The notes beneath the pieces were generated by a model. The model saw nothing but the letters and a program-made list of their open reading frames with translations, did no database searches and was not told where the DNA came from. From Lachnospiraceae bacterium (GTDB lineage Bacteria > Bacillota > Clostridia > Lachnospirales > Lachnospiraceae), in the NCBI GenBank assembly GCA_017437965.1, contig JAFRWN010000150.1, positions 1 to 64,000 on the forward strand: a stretch of DNA of 64,000 bases. The letters run 5' to 3'. A program made the translations under genes and the position numbers. This document shows positions 1-7,469 of the stretch, piece after piece; position 1 is the first letter of the stretch; every line of letters starts with the position of its first letter.

Positions 1-307
1 CCCTTAAAAGCTCAAAGTCCCAAGGCGTCTCGTTTAGCTTATTATCCGCGATCCTAAGAGCTTTGACCTGCTCGTCGGTAAGGGAATCGACATAGACGCA
101 AGGAACCTCCTTCAGCTTTAATTCCTTCGCAGCGAAGAATCTACCATGACCGATGACGATCACGTTGTCCTTGTCCAGGACCAGAGGCTGTGTCCAGCCA
201 TACTGCTTTATAGACTCAGCGATGTTGTGTATCTGCTTTTTGTCGTGCTTTTTGGCGTTTTTGCCATACGGAGTGATGCTGCCAACTGAAATTTGTTTAA
301 TTTCCAT
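1..307 (-). CDS. ParB-like nuclease domain phage protein (3' end outside window)
   Basis: Reading leftwards from an ATG at 307 the frame stays open to the window edge (102 codons visible). The sequence has the ParB/sulfiredoxin N-terminal fold: an ISVGSITPYGKNAKKH start, then SIKQYGWTQPLVLD, then the GHGRFFAAKEL motif that corresponds to the ParB GERR-type nucleotide-binding box, and RIADNKLNE. In phages this family, often fused to or next to a DNA methylase, sits just before the terminase genes. Its neighbours here (RinA-like, DUF1064, C5 methyltransferase) fit that location. The ribosome site GGAGG lies just upstream of the ATG. The C-terminal part, and so any fused methylase domain, is not visible. 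Confidence 0.8.
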   Translation of the reverse strand, partial: MEIKQISVGSITPYGKNAKKHDKKQIHNIAESIKQYGWTQPLVLDKDNVIVIGHGRFFAAKELKLKEVPCVYVDSLTDEQVKALRIADNKLNETPWDFELLR

Positions 308-434
308 AGATCCTCCAAAAGAAAGAACCGCCATGAAAATGGCGGCCCTTCCCGGGAATAGTTAATGAAAAAGCGATGGTCCTTATAATCCAATACAATC
401 ATACCACATTGAAAACTGAAAAACGGCCCAACCT

Positions 435-806
435 TTAGTAGAAATTCATCATCTTCGCCACAGTAAAGACGAACCGATGCCGCCAGGTCTTCCAGGTGTT
501 CCTTGTGGCGTAGTCGCTATAGGGAATCCGATAAAGGATGTTGTCAAACACCCCCTGCCTGTACTCCTGCGGGATCTCGGCAAGAGCGACCTCGATAGCC
601 CCGATCCGCTCGGAAAGCTCCGCAGCCTTAACAGCCATCTGCCCGGTAGGATCCCCGACACCTGTCCCGCGCGGCTGGCCATCCATCGGATGCGCCTTGC
701 CGATGATATCCAGATACTCCTCCTTCATCCTGGGATAGTCCCGGATGAACCACAGGGTGTGCATGTATACTTCCTTGGGCAGCTCGTACCCTGACCTCCA
801 CGCCAT
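435..806 (-). CDS. RinA-like phage transcriptional regulator / late-gene activator
   Basis: A 123-aa protein. The open frame extends further upstream, but only the part from the ATG at 806 is credible: that ATG is preceded by a strong AGGAGGT site, lies immediately after the stop of the DUF1064 gene, and the upstream extension is an antisense-like Arg/Ser/Cys-rich stretch. The protein has an RDYPRMKEEYLDI segment, an IGAIEVALAEIP helix and an RNTWKTWRHRFVF-type end, a layout typical of the small RinA/ArpU-like regulators that precede the terminase in Firmicute phages. The family assignment rests on layout and position, not on a strict motif. Confidence 0.6.
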   Translation of the reverse strand: MAWRSGYELPKEVYMHTLWFIRDYPRMKEEYLDIIGKAHPMDGQPRGTGVGDPTGQMAVKAAELSERIGAIEVALAEIPQEYRQGVFDNILYRIPYSDYATRNTWKTWRHRFVFTVAKMMNFY

Positions 807-807
807 G

Positions 808-1185
808 CTACACCTCCTTGATCTCAATACCATGCACCGACAGCATGAGCTTGCGCTTAATGACATACTCCGGAGTCTTATACCCCTTGACATCCTCAAC
901 CACAGTCTTGCCATCCTGCACATAGACAAAGTCCGCAACATAGCGCACCGCACGCTCGGACCGAGTCGGTCCCTTTTGCGCGGGCACCAGCTCAAATGAG
1001 ACCTGGCGCTGTAGATCCTTGATCTTGCCGGAGCGCTCCTTGGAATAAAGCACCAGGAAGCGGTTATACTCCTTGCCAGAGTCGAACTCGCCATACGGAG
1101 TCGACACCCTATTGTTTTTGTACTTCGAGTAGCCGCCGTAGCTCCTCGTCTGGTATTGTCTCAATTCCTTGCCCCTTGCATTCAC
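808..1185 (-). CDS. DUF1064-family phage protein
   Basis: A 125-aa protein with the DUF1064 pattern: a KYKNN...FDSGKEYNRF N-terminal box, then ERSGKIKDLQRQVSFELVP, RYVADFVYVQDGKTVVEDVKG and a TPEYVIKRKLM end. The FD-S-E, D-F and VED-K-K residues resemble a small PD-(D/E)XK-like nuclease core (family knowledge; activity is not established here). The start at 1185 makes a 77-base overlap with the upstream NinB-like gene. A GTG at 1107 would remove the overlap but would cut off the conserved KYKNN box and has no ribosome site, so 1185 is preferred. Confidence 0.65.
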   Translation of the reverse strand: MNARGKELRQYQTRSYGGYSKYKNNRVSTPYGEFDSGKEYNRFLVLYSKERSGKIKDLQRQVSFELVPAQKGPTRSERAVRYVADFVYVQDGKTVVEDVKGYKTPEYVIKRKLMLSVHGIEIKEV

Positions 1186-1633
1186 TTATTAATCCATCCA
1201 GCAGCGCGGCGAACTCCTGCGAGTTCATCTTGCTGGATCCCTTAAGTACCCTGTACGTAGTGTAGCCATCGTCCGTCCCGACCGGATCCACATAGATGTC
1301 CCCCAGCTCCTTCGGGTCGATATCCTCACGCATCTGCAGCATGATCGGAAGCCCGTTGACCATGTCCGTGACACCATACGAGGCAAGCATCTGCCGGTGC
1401 ACTTCCCTGCGATCCGCACGTAGCGCGGAGGTCAGCTTGTCCAAGAGGACCTGGTAGTATGCATTCGCCGTAAGCGTGCGCTTATGCGTGATAGGCTTTA
1501 TTATTAGCTCACAGGGCCGCTGTTTGGCCGTCTCGCAGAGTTTCGCAGCGTCCTGGACCTTTCCCTCGACCACCGCAGTAATTCGCACGTAACCGCCCGG
1601 ATGCGGCCGTACATCCACATACTGAATAGTCAT
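1109..1633 (-). CDS. NinB-like phage recombination-associated protein
   Basis: A 174-aa protein with a basic LTANAYYQVLLDKL helix after a beta-rich N terminus (IIKPITHKRTLTANAYY), then a YRVLKGSSKMNSQEFAALLD segment and an acidic C-terminal helix. This is the pattern of NinB-like or 'hypothetical' proteins in the replication/recombination part of Clostridia phages. The start overlaps the methyltransferase stop (ATGA at 1630-1633), so translation is probably coupled. The end overlaps the DUF1064 gene. The exact family is uncertain. Confidence 0.5.
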   Translation of the reverse strand: MTIQYVDVRPHPGGYVRITAVVEGKVQDAAKLCETAKQRPCELIIKPITHKRTLTANAYYQVLLDKLTSALRADRREVHRQMLASYGVTDMVNGLPIMLQMREDIDPKELGDIYVDPVGTDDGYTTYRVLKGSSKMNSQEFAALLDGLISECKGQGIETIPDEELRRLLEVQKQ

Positions 1634-2983
1634 TCCCCACCCTCTGGAAAACGTTTCTTCGTCACCGCAATAGGAAATTCTTCAATCTCAGACGCCCACA
1701 ATGCAGTGCCGCGCCCGTTACACCTCTCCCAGCAAAGTGGAAATCCACCTATACCATCGAACAAGCTCCCGAGAGTTGCCGGTCTTTCGTACTGCGCTGA
1801 TATTCTACGCAGCAGATAGAACCAAAACGGAAGTGCTATAGAATTCCCTAACGCTTTATACCTTGCGGAATCAGAGCTCTCCTTGTGTAACTTGCCATTT
1901 GAGTCCGTCCACGGACCGATGTCAGTCCATCCATCTGGGTACCCCTGGAGCCTTTCACACTCGGTCGGCGTAAGACGCCTTACAACCGATGACCCCACCG
2001 CAGCAGGACCTCGAGCCGTTATGGTAGGTTCGACCTCTTCAAGAACAGTAAAATCAAATAATGCGTTTTTGCCTTGATTAAAGGACGCCCTATCCAGGCC
2101 GTAGGAGAGAACGCACTGCGGATCTTTATAGTCCCGTGCCTTAAGCGTCTGAGCCATATCCTCCTCCGTAGTGCAGTGATACGTTTCAAGAGCCAAGGCG
2201 GTATAGTCAGTGACACGATTCTGATGATCGCCAGTCAGCGTAGGAACAGTTCTCCCATCACCATTGCCACGAGCGTCAAAGACCGCCTGGTTGTTCAGCG
2301 TGGACAAGGCACCGACGTGCTCGTTTTGGATCAGGATTCCCTTGCCGCCTCCTGGCTTTCCTCCGCGCTCTTGGAAAGAGATTGTGCCTCGAGTGCTATT
2401 CTCAGCGCGTCCGGCAGCTCCTTGTTCCGCCTTTCCGCCCTCCTCAGTATCCCATCGCAAGCCTTTGCGCTCAAAGAGTACTTCGGGTGCGGACAGCCCT
2501 CCAAAATCTGCGACAAGAGCGATGCGTTTTCTTCGTTGGGGAACTCCCCAAAACTGTGCATCGTGAACGCGCCAAGCAATGGACCAGGCTCCCATCTCGG
2601 AGTAGATGCAGCCGCTGTATGGCCACCCCCCCCCCATCAGGCATAAGCACATCTGGAGCTTCCGGTTCTTCGACCCTCGCGATTTCCGTGAGGACGGCTC
2701 CGAAGTCCGCTCCGCCGTTTGAACTAAAAGCTCCGGGAACGTTCTCCCAGACCATGTACCTTGGTCGAACATGCCAACCTGTCCTTCCATCACTTCGTCT
2801 ATCACGATCTCGCATCTCCTTTACAATTCTGATCTGTTCCATAAAAAGCCCCGACCTCTCGCCAGCAAGGCCAGCACGCCCACCGGCAATTGATAAGTCC
2901 TGGCAAGGCGAGCCCCCTGTAATGCAATCGACCATAGGAAGCTCCGCTCCATTGAGCTTTGTTATATCCCCTACATGTCTCAT
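1630..2983 (-). pseudogene. Circularly permuted DNA (cytosine-5) methyltransferase, frameshifted at a G10 run
   Basis: Two overlapping frames together give one phage-type C5-cytosine methyltransferase. The first starts at the ATG at 2983 (GGGGAG/GAAGGA ribosome site, ATGA overlap with the upstream gene) and contains MRHVGDITKLNGAE, the catalytic GGSPCQDLS loop (motif IV) and MVWENVPGAF (ENV, motif VI). The second continues with WRVHDAQFWGVPQRRKR (motif VIII), a target-recognition region, RRLTPTECERLQGYPDGWT (motif IX) and YKALGNSIALPF (motif X). The SAM-binding motif I (LGSLFDGIGGFPL) is at the C terminus instead of the N terminus, so the domain order is circularly permuted. The frames join at a run of ten Gs (2626-2635 on the plus strand, as C). 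Skipping one G gives a continuous protein, so one extra G breaks the gene in this sequence. Confidence 0.8.
2626..2635. repeat. G10/C10 homopolymer run at the methyltransferase frame change
   Basis: Ten consecutive Cs on the plus strand (Gs on the coding strand) lie at the point where the reading frame of the methyltransferase moves by one base. With nine Gs the MPDGGGW...PYSGCIYS junction reads through. This may be a sequencing or assembly indel, a fixed mutation, or a slippage-prone phase-variable tract. Confidence 0.85.
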
Positions 2984-3384
2984 TCCTTCTCCCCTTCGTT
3001 GACCCAATGTCCGTGTTTTACTTGACCCATAGTTGACTCGTCCATCTTCGCTCCGCAGTTAGGGCAGTAGTTGTATAAGTTTTCTTTAGGCGTTCCCTCG
3101 ATAAGCACATAAGGCTCTCCACAGGCAGAACATCGGTAAAAGTTGTCGTAATCGTAATCAACCTCTTCTATCCACTTTCCGTGCTTTACTGGCTCTGTTT
3201 GAGGTCTGCGGAGCGCACAGAAATGGCTCTCGCCATCCCAATATTCACAACTATTCGGCTCGGCTTCAACGGTGGGTGTGGAGTCAATGAGTCCTAACAC
3301 ATACCAAACACCGTCTTGCCCGATTTTAAATTGCCATTGAAGTATTGAGGATTTCAACACATCTGCATCAATATATCTTGCCAT
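2980..3384 (-). CDS. Phage zinc-ribbon protein
   Basis: A 134-aa protein common in Clostridia prophages. It starts with a MARYIDADVLK / STPTVEAEP type N terminus and carries a C-terminal zinc ribbon formed by CSAC and CPNC pairs (YRCSACGEPYV...YCPNCGAKMDE). After the ribbon comes VKHGHWVNEGEKE, a second copy of the VKHGKWIEE lead-in that precedes the first ribbon, so the protein ends just as a second ribbon unit would begin. Its ATG overlaps the stop of the upstream gene (TAATG) and its ribosome site GAGGTGAG lies in that gene's last codons. Function unknown; metal binding is inferred. Confidence 0.7.
   Translation of the reverse strand: MARYIDADVLKSSILQWQFKIGQDGVWYVLGLIDSTPTVEAEPNSCEYWDGESHFCALRRPQTEPVKHGKWIEEVDYDYDNFYRCSACGEPYVLIEGTPKENLYNYCPNCGAKMDESTMGQVKHGHWVNEGEKE
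3037..3060. repeat. 24-bp near-identical repeat, copy A (zinc-ribbon codons)
   Basis: This stretch encodes the NCGAKMDE residues of the phage zinc-ribbon protein. It matches 3393-3416, the last codons of the next gene upstream, at 23 of 24 positions in the same orientation. Confidence 0.8.
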
Positions 3385-4577
3385 TATCTCACCTCGTCCA
3401 TCTTGGCTCCGCAGTTTTTTCTATAAGGTCTGTAGCTATAGACCGGGGTGGATATCCATGAACCTGTATCGTATATAAAATATCCGCTTGTATTGTATCT
3501 GTATGTATCAAGCATGTTCTCCGAAATCCTGCCAGCCTTTTTTATTTCAACATTTCTGTCACGCACATTAAGTGTCAACAGCCTAATGGCAAAATCATTA
3601 AGTATCAGAGGTTCCTCCATCAGCAATTTATAAAACAATTCCGGTTTCCAGATCTTTCTTAAGGATTCATAAACCCCTGCTATCCCAGGGTATCTGTAAA
3701 TGCCAATGAGTACATCCATGTAACTGTCGCCCTCAAATATTTTATTAAACTGATTTACATCACCTGCAATAAACCACACTGCTGTCATCTCTTTCAGATA
3801 GAAAAAGAGCCATGGTCTTGTAAACATCAGCCTGCGTACTGTTTTATTACCCGGCATTCCCGATATTTCGAGCATATACGGCAGATGTTTACTGAAATGG
3901 ATTCTTTCCGCCTTCCTTCTGAAGTCCTTTACAATGATATATCCGTTCTCCTCAAACGGTATTCCATCATAAAAACATCTAACATAACCCACAAACATGG
4001 TCATAAGCCTGAATCTGTCAAACGAGTACCAATCCAGCTTGAAAGGAAGCCTTTGTTTCCAAACAGAAGCAAATTCTCGCGCCAGCCTCCTGTATACAGT
4101 CTTGTTTGTGTCTATAATTCTCACCACCGGTTCTGAATAATAGAAATAGTGCTCCACCTCTGTAATGTCAAACTGGCAATAACTATTTCCTGATCCCCCG
4201 GTAATTTCCATATACAGATGGCCGTTTTCGAGGTTAAAAACCACACTCTCATATAGTTCAATCAAATCCTCTGCCGGCACAACTACATCTTTGTTAAACC
4301 ACTTCATCCCGACAATTTCACCTATCCCGGTCTTTACCCTGACACTTATCTTTTTGCCTTTTCTTTCAATTATTACATGACGTATATCTTCGCTCTCTAC
4401 CGACCTGGTTCTGCACTTCGGGCATACGAAGACATTTTTATCAAATATCTTCGCTTTACCGGTAAATGTTTCCTTTCCGCAGTGAGGGCACCTTATCCGC
4501 TCTTCATCTTTACGGACAATATAACCATACGTGGTTATTTCTAACTGGGTTATATATGTTTTAGTGTTCCTCGACAT
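3384..4577 (-). CDS. Unrecognised protein with N-terminal zinc ribbon and a phage-like 3' tail
   Basis: A 397-aa protein with a strong AAGGAGG site before the ATG. Near the N terminus two CxxC pairs (CPHC and CPKC, about 20 residues apart) form a zinc ribbon. The rest is rich in aromatic residues (FDRFRLMTMFVGYVRCFYDG, IYRYPGIAGVYESL) and matches no family I can name; a distant link to PcfJ-like mobile-element proteins is only a guess. The last residues, NCGAKMDEVR, are encoded by a 24-bp segment nearly identical to the zinc-ribbon codons of the downstream gene and have lost the usual CP before them, so the 3' end looks grafted from another zinc-ribbon gene. Its TAA overlaps the next ATG. Confidence 0.6.
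   Translation of the reverse strand: MSRNTKTYITQLEITTYGYIVRKDEERIRCPHCGKETFTGKAKIFDKNVFVCPKCRTRSVESEDIRHVIIERKGKKISVRVKTGIGEIVGMKWFNKDVVVPAEDLIELYESVVFNLENGHLYMEITGGSGNSYCQFDITEVEHYFYYSEPVVRIIDTNKTVYRRLAREFASVWKQRLPFKLDWYSFDRFRLMTMFVGYVRCFYDGIPFEENGYIIVKDFRRKAERIHFSKHLPYMLEISGMPGNKTVRRLMFTRPWLFFYLKEMTAVWFIAGDVNQFNKIFEGDSYMDVLIGIYRYPGIAGVYESLRKIWKPELFYKLLMEEPLILNDFAIRLLTLNVRDRNVEIKKAGRISENMLDTYRYNTSGYFIYDTGSWISTPVYSYRPYRKNCGAKMDEVR
3393..3416. repeat. 24-bp near-identical repeat, copy B (tail of the 397-aa gene)
   Basis: The partner of 3037-3060, with one mismatch. It encodes NCGAKMDE at the end of the upstream gene and lies directly before the ribosome site of the next gene. It may mark a recombination join. 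Confidence 0.8.
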
Positions 4578-4673
4578 GATGCCCCTCCTTTATAGTTCTT
4601 GCTGTTAAATATTATTATTTGTTTACTTGTTTTTGATTATACACGGCCTGATGACCATTTTTTTGCCCATGGT

Positions 4674-4922
4674 ATGTTGCATAATGCAGACGAAAATGAT
4701 AAAATGAATATTGGGGATGACTATGGGGAAACTAACACCCCATTCTCCAATGAAACAGCCCCCATCATCGCTCATGTAAAGACAAATCTGAAAGCCATAA
4801 AACTTTGGGCATCACAGTATGCTCTGTTTGCAGATGTTATTATTCACGCAGAACTGGCAATACAGATAAATGCAGATGCACTGAAGGGCTATGACAAGCT
4901 TTATGATGAACTAAGGAATTAA
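4674..4922 (+). CDS. Small hypothetical protein upstream of the phosphatase
   Basis: The frame is open from 4599 to 4922. An ATG at 4674 gives 82 aa; another at 4704 gives 72 aa; none has a convincing ribosome site, so the start is uncertain. The C-terminal half (APIIAHVKTNLKAIKLWASQYALFADVIIHAELAIQINADALKGYDKLYDELRN region, amphipathic) looks helical. It ends 29 bases before the phosphatase ATG on the same strand and may be co-transcribed with it. I do not recognise it. The divergent neighbour starts at 4577, so a promoter for both should lie between about 4578 and 4670. Confidence 0.35.
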   Translation: MLHNADENDKMNIGDDYGETNTPFSNETAPIIAHVKTNLKAIKLWASQYALFADVIIHAELAIQINADALKGYDKLYDELRN

Positions 4923-4951
4923 TAAAATGCATAATTAGGAAGTATTTGATT

Positions 4952-5524
4952 ATGGATGTAACAAAATACAATAATATTTTCACCAATAATATAGCTAAGA
5001 TTGTTAAACCCTACCCCATCCAGCTTGGAGCCATCAAGGGCATTAATGTCGATACCATCCTAGATGTCGACACCTCTGCCCTAATCATCTGCTCCAGTAG
5101 GATACCGAGGCTTATAAAGGCAAAGTATGCCCAGAATTTCTGTGCTACATCATTTGATGATATTATCGACACAACGCTCACCGGAGCCATCACGGAAGAA
5201 ATAGCGGAACTGATTACAAACTTTGTCAGAAATCTTGATAATTCCGTAGAGAAACTATATATTGCCTGTGATGGCGGTGATTCCAGAAGTCCCGCCATCG
5301 CAGCCAGTATTCTTCTTGCATCCGGCCGGAATGATGACTGTATATGGGATAATCCCTTCTATTACCCCAATCCTCTTGTCTACTACAGAATGTGCAAGGC
5401 CTTTGGTATAGATATGACATTTGAAAAAGCCAGTGAATTAAGGCACCGAAATGAATATGCCTATCATCAGGCGCAGTTGATGAGAGGCGAAACAACATAC
5501 AAACGCTGGGAACTGATTCTATAA
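4952..5524 (+). CDS. Dual-specificity/tyrosine phosphatase-like protein
   Basis: A 190-aa protein. The ATG at 4952 is chosen over an in-frame TTG at 4946 because AGGAAGT at 4937-4943 gives good spacing only for the ATG. The active-site loop is visible as C106-DGGDS-R112 followed by SPAIAAS, the CX5R signature of cysteine phosphatases, but the usual His before the Cys is Ala (YIACDGGDSRS). Upstream, FCATSFDDI resembles the general-acid region, with D69/D70 as candidates. The substrate is unknown; such small phosphatases are frequent in phages and islands. Its last 6 bases overlap the convergent AAA ATPase gene. Confidence 0.7.
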   Translation: MDVTKYNNIFTNNIAKIVKPYPIQLGAIKGINVDTILDVDTSALIICSSRIPRLIKAKYAQNFCATSFDDIIDTTLTGAITEEIAELITNFVRNLDNSVEKLYIACDGGDSRSPAIAASILLASGRNDDCIWDNPFYYPNPLVYYRMCKAFGIDMTFEKASELRHRNEYAYHQAQLMRGETTYKRWELIL

Positions 5525-6367
5525 ATCGTCCCATCTGGAAAACTCGCTCTTATGTGACATAAAGAACTCATACCACTCTCTCATAGTGTCAATTTCTGTC
5601 CAGTCCCTTAACACATCAACCGGTGTCACATCAAGATCATATATCTTGGCGCCCCTGACACTTAAGAAAATCGGAGAATGTGTGGCAATCACAAACTGGC
5701 AATCATAATCCCAAGAAGACACCCTAATAAACTCGGCCAATTCCTGTTGTTTTTTCATAGAGAGGCTGTTTTCAGGCTCATCCAGAAGATATAATCCGGG
5801 TTCCTCTATTCTTTCAACAAAATACCTAAACCCACTCTCCCCATTTGAGAATTCCCGTCGTTCTTCTTCGCCAAGATGTTTTCTCATATATTTTGCCTTT
5901 GACATCCTACTTTCTTTCCTGCAGTCAAAATCCTTTACTATGTCCATATTTGAAAAATCAAATTTCAGCTGTTCATATTCGCCTTCAACCTGCCATTTTT
6001 TATAGGTCCGGCTATCATTCAGTTCCCTTCTTTTCATATTATGTTGAAATACATCGTCACTTACAATTATCCTGCTGTTTGCCGGAATTGCCTTCTTTAC
6101 CAACGGCTCCAACGTCGACGAATCAGGCCTATTATAATCACAAAGCTTTAGATACTTATCATATAATTCGCCTTTATTGAAAAGCGAATCCCTGTTAAGT
6201 CCGAGTTTTTCCGCTATAATATTAAGTGCAGTAGTCTTTCCACTGCCATTGCCGCCGCAAAGAATAGTAATAGGTTCAAAATCAATACATCTGAACTGAT
6301 TTCTCGGCATAATATCAAAAGGATATATTGAATCTTCAAAATATCGCATACTGAAATCACGCCACAC
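5519..6367 (-). CDS. AAA family ATPase (ABC/RecF-like, AAA_21 type)
   Basis: A 282-aa single-domain ATPase. Visible motifs are Walker A GGNGSGKTT near the N terminus, an ABC-type signature region SNGESGFRYF, Walker B LYLLDEPENSLS and the switch histidine in FVIATHSP. There is no long coiled coil, TOPRIM or HNH domain, so it is a short stand-alone AAA_21-like protein of the kind found in islands and as part of toxin or defence modules. The start is uncertain: GTG at 6367 has a GAAGGAG site too close to it, and ATG at 6349 has the same site too far away. The gene stands alone and meets the phosphatase gene tail to tail. Confidence 0.7.
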   Translation of the reverse strand: MWRDFSMRYFEDSIYPFDIMPRNQFRCIDFEPITILCGGNGSGKTTALNIIAEKLGLNRDSLFNKGELYDKYLKLCDYNRPDSSTLEPLVKKAIPANSRIIVSDDVFQHNMKRRELNDSRTYKKWQVEGEYEQLKFDFSNMDIVKDFDCRKESRMSKAKYMRKHLGEEERREFSNGESGFRYFVERIEEPGLYLLDEPENSLSMKKQQELAEFIRVSSWDYDCQFVIATHSPIFLSVRGAKIYDLDVTPVDVLRDWTEIDTMREWYEFFMSHKSEFSRWDDL

Positions 6368-6556
6368 TCCTTCTCAAACCTCTTTAGGTGTTAAATCTTT
6401 GGGATATAAAAATCGTCCTTCTTGCTCTGCCGTGGGAAAGTAAAAATTATTCAAGTATAACATGAAAATGTCTCCATTTCTACACCGCATAGGGTGTTAT
6501 AAATCTTTAATTTGTTTATTTTCGATGATTTTATTCTATCTAATACGATGCGACTT

Positions 6557-6585
6557 TTTTTGTCCATTCAATCAAATAATATAAT
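6557..6585 (+). promoter_or_regulatory. Possible sigma-A promoter of the ADP-ribosylglycohydrolase gene
   Basis: A perfect -10 TATAAT at 6580-6585 lies 31 bases upstream of the ATG at 6616. A weak -35 (TTTTTG, 6557-6562) is 17 bases before it. Confidence 0.4.
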
Positions 6586-6615
6586 GTCAGAAATCAACAT
6601 AGGAGGTTTTTGAAA

Positions 6616-7416
6616 ATGTATGGAGCAATCTTAGGAGATATAATCGGTTCAGCGCATGATTTCACTGGTTACAAATCGAAGGACTTCCCGTTTTTTCACG
6701 CAAAGTCATATTTCAGCGATGACACTGTCCTGACAGTAGCTGTTGCAGAAGCTCTTCTTGATACCATGGGTAAGTCAGATGAAGTGATTTCACAGCATCT
6801 CTTCGACAGCTTACGAAAATGGGGAAATGATAAATATCCTTATTCGTTATATGGAGGCGGGTTTGTCAGATGGCTGGAATCAAACGATCCAAAGCCATAT
6901 TACAGCAATGGCAATGGTGCCGCTATGAGAGTTTCTTCCGCAGGCTGGTTGTTTGATACTATTGAAGAGACGCGAAGAATTGCCGGTCTGACAGCTGCCA
7001 TAACTCACAATCATCCGGAAGGTATAAAAGGGGCACAATCCGTTGCTTCAGCAATATTTATGGCAAGAACCGGTAAAACCAAAGAAGAAATAAAGTATTA
7101 TATTGTCAAGGAATTTGGTTATGATTTATCGCAAACGTTAGATGAGATAAGACCTGATTACCAAAGAGACGAATCATGCGAAGGAAGTGTTCCGCAGGCA
7201 ATTATATCTTTTCTCGAGAGCACAAGCTTTGAAGATGCTGTAAGAAATGCCGTATCACTCGGAGGAGACGCAGATACCCTTGCATGTATTGCCGGAAGCA
7301 TAGCTGAAGCCTTTTACGGGATCAGCTTTGATTTAAAGAAAGAATGTATAGCAAGATTACCGGTAGATATGATAGAGGTTATCGGAAGATTTGAAGAGTA
7401 TGTCGTATTTCATTAA
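6616..7416 (+). CDS. ADP-ribosylglycohydrolase family protein
   Basis: A 266-aa protein of the DraG/ADP-ribosyl-hydrolase family, which removes ADP-ribose from proteins or small molecules using two Mg2+ ions. Metal-ligand motifs are visible: GDIIGS at the N terminus, FSDDT, GNGAAMR, THNHPEG and the C-terminal GGDADTLACIAGSIA. The length is typical. ATG at 6616 is chosen because AGGAGG (6601-6606) is 9 bases before it, whereas an in-frame TTG at 6610 is too close. It is a single-gene unit ending in a strong hairpin. No ADP-ribosyltransferase or macrodomain partner is seen nearby, so its substrate cannot be inferred. Confidence 0.9.
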   Translation: MYGAILGDIIGSAHDFTGYKSKDFPFFHAKSYFSDDTVLTVAVAEALLDTMGKSDEVISQHLFDSLRKWGNDKYPYSLYGGGFVRWLESNDPKPYYSNGNGAAMRVSSAGWLFDTIEETRRIAGLTAAITHNHPEGIKGAQSVASAIFMARTGKTKEEIKYYIVKEFGYDLSQTLDEIRPDYQRDESCEGSVPQAIISFLESTSFEDAVRNAVSLGGDADTLACIAGSIAEAFYGISFDLKKECIARLPVDMIEVIGRFEEYVVFH

Positions 7417-7431
7417 CGTCCTAAACTAACG

Positions 7432-7463
7432 CAGTCCCCATCGCAAAAAGGTGATGGGGACTG
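7432..7463. terminator. Terminator between convergent genes
   Basis: An 11-bp stem CAGTCCCCATC/GATGGGGACTG with a 10-base loop follows the ADP-ribosylglycohydrolase stop (7416) and precedes the end of the minus-strand gene (7470). The plus-strand side is followed by a loosely T-rich stretch; it may serve both directions. Confidence 0.7.
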
Positions 7464-7469
7464 TAACAA

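Noticed and set aside
807..1094. Longer N-terminal extension of the RinA-like gene in the same frame
   Set aside because: It overlaps the whole DUF1064 gene in another frame, is Arg/Ser/Cys-rich as in antisense-frame translation, and has no ribosome site; the ATG at 806 has a strong one.
3384..4577. Assignment of the 397-aa protein to the PcfJ family
   Set aside because: Only a loose resemblance in aromatic segments and an N-terminal zinc ribbon; not enough to name it.
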